Shown piece by piece: positions 56,658 to 64,000 of a DNA stretch of 64,000 nt. This stretch comes from Bacillota bacterium (GTDB lineage Bacteria > Bacillota > Clostridia > Lachnospirales > Lachnospiraceae). The notes under the pieces were generated by a model that was not told the DNA's origin, ran no database searches, and worked only from the letters and a program-made list of their open reading frames with translations. The position numbers and the translations under genes are program-made. The stretch covers positions 62,001 to 126,000 of the forward strand of contig JAEYOQ010000024.1 in assembly GCA_023411555.1 (NCBI GenBank), read 5' to 3'. The stretch's first letter is position 1; each line of letters opens with the position of its first letter.

Positions 56658-57467
56658 ATGGATTGGTTTAGAGCATTAGACCCTGTTCTTCAAGCGCTGG
56701 TTGCAACTTTATTTACTTGGTTGGTAACAGCGGCAGGAGCGGCTACGGTATTTATATTTAAAACAATCAATAAAAAGGTGTTAAACGGAATGCTTGGATT
56801 TGCAGCAGGCGTTATGATTGCAGCAAGCTTCTGGTCCTTATTGGCGCCGGCTATAACAATGGCTGAGGAAGCCGGAATGATAGCCTGGGTACCTGCAGTG
56901 ATAGGCTTTCTAGCAGGAGGAGCTTTTCTCTGGTTGGTGGATGTCTTAATGCCCCATCTTCATATTGGACCCCAGGAGGAACCCGAAGGTATAAAGACCA
57001 GTTTGAAGAGAAGTATACTACTGGTTTTAGCAATTACACTTCATAATATCCCAGAGGGGCTGGCAGTGGGTGTAGCTTTTGGTGCGGTTGCAGCTGATTT
57101 CCCAGTAGCATCTCAGGCTGGAGCGATTGCCCTTGCCTTAGGTATTGGCCTGCAGAATTTCCCGGAGGGAGCAGCAGTTTCCGTACCACTTAGAAGAGAG
57201 GGTTTGACCCGCTGGAAGAGCTTTGTCTATGGGCAGGCTTCCGGCATCGTAGAGCCGATTGCCGGTGTGCTGGGAGCGGCTGCCGTAATTGCTATGAAGC
57301 CGCTTCTTCCTTATGCCCTGTCTTTCGCGGCAGGTGCGATGATATATGTTGTGGTAGAGGAATTAATTCCTGAAGCACAGCAGGAGAAGCAGCATTCCAA
57401 TGTTGGAACCATAGGTGCTATGTTAGGATTTGCAGTAATGATGCTGCTGGATGTAGCCTTAGGTTAG
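56658..57467 (+). CDS. ZIP-family divalent metal transporter
   Basis: Inner-membrane importer of zinc or related metals, 269 residues, about eight helices. The two signature helices are present: HNIPEGLAVGVAFGA and QNFPEGAAVSVPL, plus a His motif LMPHLHIG in the loop between helices 3 and 4. AAGGAGGAAG precedes the ATG. Metal specificity is not clear from the sequence. A hairpin terminator follows at 57544. Confidence 0.9.
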   Translation: MDWFRALDPVLQALVATLFTWLVTAAGAATVFIFKTINKKVLNGMLGFAAGVMIAASFWSLLAPAITMAEEAGMIAWVPAVIGFLAGGAFLWLVDVLMPHLHIGPQEEPEGIKTSLKRSILLVLAITLHNIPEGLAVGVAFGAVAADFPVASQAGAIALALGIGLQNFPEGAAVSVPLRREGLTRWKSFVYGQASGIVEPIAGVLGAAAVIAMKPLLPYALSFAAGAMIYVVVEELIPEAQQEKQHSNVGTIGAMLGFAVMMLLDVALG

Positions 57468-57543
57468 GAATAGAACAGGTTATATCAAGTAACCATATAA
57501 ATTTACCAAAAGAGCTTTGATAAGCACAGAGCCATAAATACAG

Positions 57544-57589
57544 AAAGGACAACAAGCATCCCATAATAGAGATGCGTGTTGTCCTTTTT
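57544..57589 (+). terminator. Terminator of the ZIP gene, member of the GGACAA..CATCCCATAAT repeat family
   Basis: AAAGGACAACA and GCATC pair with GATGC and TGTTGTCCTTT across CCATAATAGA, followed by TT. The 5' flank ATAAATACAGAA is shared with the MITE-like element (ATAAATGCAGAA near 26255). Confidence 0.85.
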
Positions 57590-57660
57590 GCATTTATACA
57601 GCTACAGTCCTAAATGAAGGTCAAGTTCATCAAACAACGGCCGTAAAGGTATTTCATATA

Positions 57661-57798
57661 TTACTCGTCCTCTTTTTTCGTATTAGATGAGAATTTTCCT
57701 AACAATACTACGATCAAGGTTAATAATAGAATTACGGTGAAAATGGAAAGCATACCTTTTCCCATGATTTCCAATGCATAGATAAAAGTCTGATTCAT
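57661..57798 (-). CDS. Small OadG-like membrane subunit of a sodium pump, 45 residues
   Basis: The minus strand encodes a 45-residue peptide with MGKGMLSIFTVILLLTLIV as one membrane helix and a charged tail (KKEDE). GGAGAAT precedes the ATG (CTCC on + at 57805). Order and features match the short gamma subunits (OadG type) that accompany OadB-type pumps; here it lies 30 bases after the beta-subunit gene and is co-transcribed with it. It is shorter than classical OadG. Confidence 0.65.
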   Translation of the reverse strand: MNQTFIYALEIMGKGMLSIFTVILLLTLIVVLLGKFSSNTKKEDE

Positions 57799-57828
57799 AA
57801 TATTCTCCTTTCGCTTAACAACCCACAC

Positions 57829-58983
57829 TTAGCCTGCCATATTCTTCAGAATCTCTGTTACGATCTTAATTACAACACCGCCGGCAACAACAGATCCGAT
57901 CTGACCGGATACGTTAGCACTGATCGCATGCATTAAAAGGTGGTTGCTAGGATCCTCTTTCAGACCCATCTTCTGAACAACACGTGCTGACATAGGGAAT
58001 GCAGATATACCTGCAGCTCCAACCATAGGATTAATCTTATTCTTTCTAAAGAACAGGTTTAGGAACTTAGCAAATAATACACCACCGATACTATCCATAA
58101 CAAAGGCTACTAAGCCTAAGCCCATGATTAAAAGCGTCTTCAGATTCACAAAGGCATCAGCCTGCATACTGAAGGAGATGGTAATGCCAAGAAGCAGAGT
58201 GATCAGGTTGGGTAGTACGTTCTGGGCTGTATCGGATAAGCTTCCAAGAACACCACTTTCTCTAATCAAGTTACCAAACATAAGGAAGCCTACCAAAGCC
58301 ACAGATTCAGGAGAGATAAGTCCGGCGACGATTGTGACGATAATCGGGAACATAATTCTGGTCAGCTTAGTAACATTCTTCGGATTGTATTCCATACGAA
58401 TCATACGCTCTTTCTTGGTGGTAACAAGCTTGATTGCCATAGGCTGTACAATCGGAACAAGAGCCATATAGGAGTAGGCCGCGACGGCGATGGCACCCAT
58501 GTACTGCGAATTAAGGATTTGTGATACCAGGATGGAAGTAGGACCATCCGCAGCACCGATGATTCCGATAGAAGCAGCATCGGCTAAGTCAAATCCTAGT
58601 AAAGCAGCAAGTGCGATCGTAAAGAAGATACCGAACTGAGCTGCAGCACCGAATAAAAACATCTTCGGGTTGGATAAGAGAGGACCGAAGTCAATCATTG
58701 CACCGATACCGATAAATAACAGAATCGGAAGAGCTTCGGATGCTTCAATTCCAGTTTCAAACAACCATTGAATGATACCGTGTGTCTCGACGACACCTTG
58801 CAGCTTCTGGTCCAATACACCGGAAAGGGGAAGGTTAACTAATATTGCACCAAATCCCATAGGTAGTAGCAGTGAGGGTTCAAATTCCTTCTCTATTGCT
58901 AGATAAATCAGAATAGCACCCACTAGATACATTACACACTGCTGCCAAGTAATTGCCATAATGCCTGACAATAAGAAATCCAT
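57829..58983 (-). CDS. Sodium-translocating decarboxylase beta subunit (OadB/GcdB-like)
   Basis: Membrane subunit, about 384 residues and nine or more helices, that couples decarboxylation of a carboxybiotin carrier to Na+ export. Family segments: GAMIDFGPLLSNPKMFLFGAAAQFGIF, GAADGPTSILVSQ and GAAGISAFPMSARVVQ. ATG 58983 follows AAGGAGG; seven residues further upstream have no site. No carboxyltransferase or biotin-carrier gene is nearby, so it is an orphan pump part whose partners must be elsewhere. Confidence 0.9.
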   Translation of the reverse strand: MDFLLSGIMAITWQQCVMYLVGAILIYLAIEKEFEPSLLLPMGFGAILVNLPLSGVLDQKLQGVVETHGIIQWLFETGIEASEALPILLFIGIGAMIDFGPLLSNPKMFLFGAAAQFGIFFTIALAALLGFDLADAASIGIIGAADGPTSILVSQILNSQYMGAIAVAAYSYMALVPIVQPMAIKLVTTKKERMIRMEYNPKNVTKLTRIMFPIIVTIVAGLISPESVALVGFLMFGNLIRESGVLGSLSDTAQNVLPNLITLLLGITISFSMQADAFVNLKTLLIMGLGLVAFVMDSIGGVLFAKFLNLFFRKNKINPMVGAAGISAFPMSARVVQKMGLKEDPSNHLLMHAISANVSGQIGSVVAGGVVIKIVTEILKNMAG

Positions 58984-59388
58984 AAAATAAGTCCTCCTTA
59001 GCATGATTGGTCATCCCTCATCCGTACATCATCGAAAACGCACACAAACGACACAAATGATAAATATGAATATGTACGTCTCCAATCACTGTCATTATAT
59101 TTGAGAGACATGACAAGAATATACAATTGGTTTTATTTTAGCTCATTCGTATGGCTGATGTCAATGATAATTCATAAGTTGCTATTCTTAATTATCGGAA
59201 AAATGAATATATTAATTACGGGTTTTACGCTAAGTAAAAATCACGAATCTATTAAAAATGAGTATGGAAAAATGCACAAAAAAATAATAAATTTAATGGC
59301 AAATGAGCCTATATAATTGGAATAATTATGAAATAATATTATGTAAACTATATAAAATGACGTAATTATTTAATTAAACTGTTAGCTA

Positions 59389-59417
59389 TTGCACAAAAAT
59401 TCCAAACGTGATAGTAT
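59389..59417 (+). promoter_or_regulatory. Promoter of the membrane pyrophosphatase gene
   Basis: TTGCAC (59389-59394), 17-base spacer, TAGTAT (59412-59417), 52 bases before the start. The divergent gap 58984-59468 holds this promoter and A/T-rich sequence; a 71-codon frame at 59101 has no ribosome site. Confidence 0.6.
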
Positions 59418-59468
59418 TTGAGGCAAAGCGGATTTTTTGCTGAAATAAATGAAAGGGAGATGAATATT

Positions 59469-61574
59469 TTGAGTATTAGCTTATTGTTTTTCCAAATTAT
59501 TTCAATCATTATTGCGATTCTCTCATTTGGAGCGGCTTTTTGGCTCTATAAATGGGTAGAGAAACAACCTTCCTCTAACAAGAAAATTGCAGAGGTTAGT
59601 AAGTTGATCCGTAACGGAGCTTACACATTTTTGGCAAAAGAGTTCAAGACACTGGCTAAGTTTTGCGGTGTAGCAGCGGTCATCATTCTGATTTTCCTTC
59701 CTTCACCGATTTGGAAGGGGAATCTGCTGGATAACCTTCTGATGGCTGTATCTTATATCTTTGGTACTGTATTCTCAGGAATTGCAGGAAAGATTGGTAT
59801 CAGCATTGCAACAATTGCAAATGTTAAGGCTGCCGAGACAGCGACGAAAGGAATTAAGCCCTCTTTTATGTCTGGCTTTCGTGGCGGTGCTGTAATGGGA
59901 ATGGCAGTAGTAGGCTCCAGTTTGCTGGGAGTAACGCTGGTTCTTCTCCTGACAGATAATACAACCGCACTTCTTGGCTTCAGCTTCGGTGCCAGCTCTA
60001 TGGCCCTGTTTGCTAAAGCAGGAGGTGGTATCTTCACAAAGACAGCAGATATCAGCGCTGACCTTTGCGGCAAGGTAGAGCTTGGAATTCCCGAGGATGA
60101 TCCGCGTAATCCTGCAGTAATCGCTGATAACGTTGGTGACAATGTTGGTGATGTTGCTGGTATGGGTGCTGATTTATTTGACTCCAATGTAGCTTCTATG
60201 GCAGCCGCATTGGTAATGGCTTCCGCGCTTGATAAGGTCGCCGGAGGTACAGGAAATGCAGCGATGGTATTCTGCTATGCGGCAATTGGTTTATTTGCTT
60301 CTATGATTGGTGTATTAACTGCTAAGATGAAGGAAGGCGGCGACCCGACTAAAGCATTAAATTCTAATACATATGTAACTACAATAATATTCGGTGCACT
60401 GACGGCAGTAGCTACCTGGGCATTTGACTTTGAATGGCGTATCTGGGCAGCAAGTGCCATCGGCCTCGTTGTAGGCGTTGTTATCGGTTTGGCAAGCGAT
60501 TACTTTACCGATGATAAGAAGCCACCGGTACATGCAGTAGCAAAGGCTTGTGAATCTGGTCCTGCCTTTACAATTCTATCCGGTATATCCTATGGTTTAA
60601 TGAGTACCTTACCCTCCATGATTGGTATTGGTATTTCTGCTCTTGCAGCTTATAAGATTTGCGAGCCCCTTGGGAATGGCTATGCAATGTTTGGCATCTC
60701 TATGGCAGCAGTTGGTATGTTATCCATCGTTGGTATGATTATCTCCAATGATGCTTATGGTCCTATTGTTGATAATGCACGTGGCCTTGTAGAAATGGGT
60801 GAATTAGGGGAAGAGGCACTTGAGATCACCGATTCACTGGATAGTGCAGGTAATACAGTAAAGGCAGTAACTAAGGGCTTTGCAATCGGCGCAGCCGGTC
60901 TTACTGTTATTGCATTATTGGGAGCCTTCATGAGTGAGGTAAATACAGCGGCAGCGGAGCTGGGGATGGTAGAGGAAGGTGTAAATTACATTCAGGGCTT
61001 TGATATTATCAATCCCGTTGTGTTCTTTGGTCTGCTATTCGGTGCAGCAATCCCGGCTGTATTCTCCGCTATGCTTATGCTAGGTGTTGACCGCAATGCG
61101 CAGCGTATGGTTGCTGAGATCCATCGTCAGTTCAAGGAGATTATCGGCTTAAAGGAAGGAAAAGAAGGCGTTGTTCCAGAGTATGACAAGTGTATTGAGA
61201 TCGCAACAACCGGTGCTATCAAGGAATTGATTCCGGCAGGCTTAATGGTTATTATCTGTACCCTTCTGGTAGGCTTTATCGGTGGCGTTCAGGCAATTGG
61301 CGGCTTCATCACAGGTAATATTATTAGTGGTTTATTGTTTGCCTTGTTTATGTCCAATTCAGGTGGTCTTTGGGATAATACTAAGAAGTACATCGAGTCA
61401 GGACATAATGGCGGTAAGAACTCCGATGCACACAGAGCGGGTGTAGTTGGTGATACGGTAGGCGATCCCTTTAAGGATACAGCAGGTCCTTCTATTAACA
61501 CTCAGATTACAGTTGTATCCCTAGTTGCTTCATTAACAGCAACCATTTTCCTTACCTTTTCAATCTTTGGTTAA
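59469..61574 (+). CDS. hppA: Membrane-bound ion-translocating pyrophosphatase
   Basis: About 701 residues and 15-16 helices; it hydrolyses pyrophosphate while pumping H+ or Na+ across the membrane. Substrate motifs are present: DNVGDNVGDVAGMGADLFDSN, SNDAYGPIVDNARGL and GDTVGDPFKDTAGPS. The segment SAGNTVKAVTKG has Lys where K+-dependent enzymes have Ala, which argues for a K+-independent, H+-pumping type. TTG 59469 is preferred, 9 bases from GAAAGGGAG. It sits divergently from the Na+ pump genes. Confidence 0.93.
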   Translation: MSISLLFFQIISIIIAILSFGAAFWLYKWVEKQPSSNKKIAEVSKLIRNGAYTFLAKEFKTLAKFCGVAAVIILIFLPSPIWKGNLLDNLLMAVSYIFGTVFSGIAGKIGISIATIANVKAAETATKGIKPSFMSGFRGGAVMGMAVVGSSLLGVTLVLLLTDNTTALLGFSFGASSMALFAKAGGGIFTKTADISADLCGKVELGIPEDDPRNPAVIADNVGDNVGDVAGMGADLFDSNVASMAAALVMASALDKVAGGTGNAAMVFCYAAIGLFASMIGVLTAKMKEGGDPTKALNSNTYVTTIIFGALTAVATWAFDFEWRIWAASAIGLVVGVVIGLASDYFTDDKKPPVHAVAKACESGPAFTILSGISYGLMSTLPSMIGIGISALAAYKICEPLGNGYAMFGISMAAVGMLSIVGMIISNDAYGPIVDNARGLVEMGELGEEALEITDSLDSAGNTVKAVTKGFAIGAAGLTVIALLGAFMSEVNTAAAELGMVEEGVNYIQGFDIINPVVFFGLLFGAAIPAVFSAMLMLGVDRNAQRMVAEIHRQFKEIIGLKEGKEGVVPEYDKCIEIATTGAIKELIPAGLMVIICTLLVGFIGGVQAIGGFITGNIISGLLFALFMSNSGGLWDNTKKYIESGHNGGKNSDAHRAGVVGDTVGDPFKDTAGPSINTQITVVSLVASLTATIFLTFSIFG

Positions 61575-61595
61575 TTAGTTAGATTAATGATTTAG

Positions 61596-61645
61596 AGGTA
61601 CAATTCCTAAACGGTGATCGCCACATGGGGATTGTACCTTTTTAT
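61596..61645 (+). terminator. Terminator of the pyrophosphatase gene
   Basis: AGGTACAAT pairs with ATTGTACCT (61631-61639), followed by TTTTTATT. Confidence 0.85.
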
Positions 61646-61769
61646 TATTTCATAGTAAATTACGTCCTATGAAATAATAAGCCCTCCGGGCAGGATGCGC
61701 ACTTCGCGGATAGGAAGTTGTTGCTTCGCAACCCGCTCAGGCGCGAAAGAGTCAGCAAGCAGACTCTTT
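61642..61769. repeat. Cluster of four small hairpins, GC-richer than its surroundings
   Basis: In order: a 14-bp perfect stem TTATTATTTCATAG/CTATGAAATAATAA (61642-61680), GCCC-TCC-GGGC (61681-61691), GTTGC-TTC-GCAAC (near 61719) and AAAGAGTC/GACTCTTT (61746-61769). No reading frame fits. It looks like a dispersed structured repeat or small RNA. The gap 61575-61973 also holds the terminator at 61596 and the promoter at 61848. Confidence 0.55.
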
Positions 61770-61847
61770 GTTCCAATTACTGTTCACACCCAGCTTGTAA
61801 GGTGGCAAAAGGAGTTTGATCAATGATATTTGAACGATAAACTATTA

Positions 61848-61876
61848 TTGTAAATAGGATGATTCTGTGGTAGAAT
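61848..61876 (+). promoter_or_regulatory. Promoter of the TPR lipoprotein gene
   Basis: TTGTAA (61848-61853), 17-base spacer, TAGAAT (61871-61876), 97 bases before the start. Confidence 0.6.
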
Positions 61877-61973
61877 ATTTCAAGGATACAATATATGGTA
61901 GAATTAATTATTATTGCCAATGAAGTTATGATAACAAAAGAGTCGCTAATGTACATACCTTGGGGGATTGAGA

Positions 61974-63161
61974 ATGGTAAAGAAACTTCTTTCAATGGGA
62001 ATATGCTTATTATGGATTGCGGTGATAGGCGGTTGCAGTGTGTCTAATAATCTTTATGAGGATGGTAAGAAAAGCTTCGAAAGCGGAAATTACGAGGAAG
62101 CTGTCGCCTTATTTGAGGCTGCGATAAAGGAAACCTCTAATAAAGCTGAGTATTACATAGACTACGGATTTTCCTTGATTAAGCTAGAGCGGTATGAGGA
62201 GGCTTTGACCATATTCGATAACGCTTACGTGAACAAGGATATTATCATAGTAAACCGGAATAATAAAAGACTATATCGTGGTAAAGGGATTGCCAATTAC
62301 CATATGATGGAATATAGCGATGCGATTGCTGAGTTTAAGAAGGCCTTGGCGATACATGAATTATCAGAGCTGGATATGGATATATTGTATTATATCGGCA
62401 GCTCACTGATGACCGTCGGTTCCTATGAAGATGCTATCGAAGCATACACCAGTATTATTAAGCTGGATAATAAAAGTGCCGATGCCTATAGCAGTAGGGC
62501 ATTATGCTATCGAAACCTAGGTGATTTTGACCTTAGCCTGGCAGATTATGATACTGCGATCAGGTTGGAACAGGAGAATTACACCCATTATTTTGGAAAA
62601 TACTATCTTTTGGCTGAGAACGGCGATGTGACAGGAGCCAATGAGGTTCTTGCCAAGGCAGCACAGATTAATCAGAAGACCAGCGAAGATCAGTATAATA
62701 TGGGTAAGGTTCATTTCTATCAAGGTGATTATGAGGTGGCACTTTCTGAACTGAGCGAGGGCTTCAATAATGGTTTTACGGAAGCTTACTATTATATAGG
62801 TGAGATTTATCGGATTAAGAAGGATTATCCCAAGGCGATTTATTATTACGATATCTTTATAAAAGAAGGCGATATCCTGGCCCCTAATGTATACAACCAG
62901 ATCGCCTCCTGCCTGATTAAGACCGGAGAATATACACAGGCACTAAGTTATCTTGAGAAAGGAATTGCCTATAATCATGCAGGTTCAATGCAGTCATTGA
63001 AGAGAAATGAGATTGTGGCCTATGAATGTTTAGGCGACTTTAACAAAGCCAAGGAAAAGCTGACAGAGTATATGATGCTTTACCCAGATGATAAAGAGGC
63101 AGCAAGAGAGGCAAAGTTTTTAGAGACTAGGATTATGGAAGCTGAGACGATAGAGGAGTAG
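61974..63161 (+). CDS. TPR-repeat lipoprotein
   Basis: The 395-residue protein has a lipoprotein signal ending in VIGGC and about nine tetratricopeptide repeats (for example LYEDGKKSFESGNYEEAVALF and YYIGSSLMTVGSYEDAIEAY). It is anchored outside the membrane and should act as a protein-binding scaffold. ATG 61974 follows GGGGG; TTG 61968 is the longer alternative. hflX begins three bases after its stop, so the two are co-transcribed. Function unknown. Confidence 0.85.
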   Translation: MVKKLLSMGICLLWIAVIGGCSVSNNLYEDGKKSFESGNYEEAVALFEAAIKETSNKAEYYIDYGFSLIKLERYEEALTIFDNAYVNKDIIIVNRNNKRLYRGKGIANYHMMEYSDAIAEFKKALAIHELSELDMDILYYIGSSLMTVGSYEDAIEAYTSIIKLDNKSADAYSSRALCYRNLGDFDLSLADYDTAIRLEQENYTHYFGKYYLLAENGDVTGANEVLAKAAQINQKTSEDQYNMGKVHFYQGDYEVALSELSEGFNNGFTEAYYYIGEIYRIKKDYPKAIYYYDIFIKEGDILAPNVYNQIASCLIKTGEYTQALSYLEKGIAYNHAGSMQSLKRNEIVAYECLGDFNKAKEKLTEYMMLYPDDKEAAREAKFLETRIMEAETIEE

Positions 63162-63164
63162 TAT

Positions 63165-64000
63165 ATGGCAGAATTATTTGAAATAAAAGAACAAGAGGAG
63201 CGCTTCGTCTTAGTTGGTGTAGCTTCTAATTTAAAGTATGATACAGAAGAATCACTGGCTGAATTAGAGGAGCTCGCGGCAACTGCGGGTGCGATTACAG
63301 TCGGTAGGATTATTCAGAACAGAGAGAGTATCCATCCAGGCACCTATATCGGTAAGGGGAAGATCGAGGAGGTTCGTGCTCTTGCATTAGAGACGGGAGC
63401 TACAGGCATAGTATGTGATGATGAGCTGACACCAGTACAGCTTAAAAATCTGGAGGATGCCTTACAGATGAAGGTACTCGATCGTACCGTCATTATTCTT
63501 GATATCTTCGCAAACCGTGCTTCTACGAAAGAAGGGAAGATTCAAGTAGAACTGGCGCAGTTACGCTATCGTTCCACCAGATTGATCGGATTACGTAACT
63601 CTTTGTCGAGGCTCGGAGGAGGGATCGGAACAAGAGGTCCAGGTGAGAAGAAACTGGAGATTGACCGTCGAATTATCAAAGAGAGAATTTCTCAGTTAAG
63701 ACGGGAACTTGATGAGGTTAAGCAAAATCGTGAGACCGCCAGAAGTCTTCGTAGTAAGAATATGATACCGGTAATAGCGATTGTAGGTTACACAAATGCA
63801 GGAAAATCAACCCTGCTAAATCATCTGACTAATGCAGGAGTACTGGAAGAGGATAAGCTTTTTGCTACGTTGGATCCTACGACCAGGGCCTTGGTACTAG
63901 AGAGTGGACAGCAGGTGCTTTTAACAGATACGGTAGGCTTTATTCGTAAGCTACCTCATCATTTAATTGAGTCCTTTCGAAGTACACTGGAGGAGGCAAA
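63165..64000 (+). CDS. hflX: GTPase HflX, N-terminal part (runs off the window)
   Basis: Ribosome-associated GTPase that can split stalled ribosomes. The HflX domain (ATAGAITVGRIIQNRESIHPGTYIGKGK, DELTPVQLKNLED, LSRLGGGIGTRGPGE) and the start of the GTPase domain (G1 GYTNAGKSTLLN, G3 DTVGFIRKLP) are present. The frame is open to base 64000. The start ATG 63165 lies three bases after the previous stop, with GAGGAG about 8 bases upstream. Confidence 0.95.
   Translation, partial: MAELFEIKEQEERFVLVGVASNLKYDTEESLAELEELAATAGAITVGRIIQNRESIHPGTYIGKGKIEEVRALALETGATGIVCDDELTPVQLKNLEDALQMKVLDRTVIILDIFANRASTKEGKIQVELAQLRYRSTRLIGLRNSLSRLGGGIGTRGPGEKKLEIDRRIIKERISQLRRELDEVKQNRETARSLRSKNMIPVIAIVGYTNAGKSTLLNHLTNAGVLEEDKLFATLDPTTRALVLESGQQVLLTDTVGFIRKLPHHLIESFRSTLEEA

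Noticed and set aside
59101..59316. 71-codon frame between the OadB and pyrophosphatase genes
   Set aside because: It starts at TTG without a ribosome binding site in A/T-rich DNA and resembles nothing; treated as chance.
1..64000. tRNA, rRNA, CRISPR arrays, phage structural or conjugation genes
   Set aside because: None was recognised on either strand; the repeats seen are hairpins or short motifs, without regular spacer structure.

Overview
The window reads as a low-GC, Gram-positive, spore-forming, saccharolytic anaerobe of the Clostridia, most likely Lachnospiraceae. The grounds are strong AGGAGG ribosome binding sites, TTGACA/TATAAT-type promoters with 17-base spacers, many LacI-type sugar regulators, intracellular phosphorylases, class III fructose-1,6-bisphosphatase, a CspB-like subtilase and a membrane pyrophosphatase. 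The genus is not resolved from sequence alone.

Layout: 1-2.2 kb is the end of an oligopeptide ABC operon (permease C, ATPases D and F). 2.3-4.7 kb is a small sortase locus. 5.0-12.6 kb is a beta-mannan utilisation region: phosphomannose isomerase, disaccharide 2-epimerase, two GH130 phosphorylases, a LacI regulator and an acetyl-mannan-esterase-like protein. 12.8-14.9 kb holds a cytochrome b5-like protein, two paralogous Cys/Gly-rich small proteins and a hemerythrin. 15.3-26.2 kb is a LacI-controlled locus with two GH94-class phosphorylases, GH30, GH2 and a cupin, probably for beta-1,3(1,6)-gluco-oligosaccharides. 26.2-30.8 kb has a hairpin MITE-like element, FtsH, a SulP transporter and a small membrane protein.

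The main discovery is at 30.9-54.8 kb. A CspB-like S8 serine protease gene is cut in two inside its catalytic-histidine motif (GHGTH / VAGIAAGN). The halves are separated by a 22.1 kb element (about 31547-53684) with a large serine recombinase at its right end. Joining the flanks restores one 576-residue protease with a full Asp/His/Ser triad. Joining the element ends gives an imperfect palindrome typical of an attP site. The layout resembles the sporulation-gene intervening elements (sigK skin and others), but here the target is a subtilase of the germination-protease type. The cargo is metabolic: class III fbp, a GH38-like enzyme, a GntR/LacI hybrid regulator, two ABC sugar importers without ATPases, a PHP hydrolase, LacI, GH43 and a CE1-type esterase. 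No phage or conjugation genes are seen.

After the element come an SH3/NlpC-P60 wall hydrolase, a ZIP metal transporter, an orphan OadG-like/OadB sodium pump pair on the minus strand, a membrane pyrophosphatase, a TPR lipoprotein and the start of hflX.
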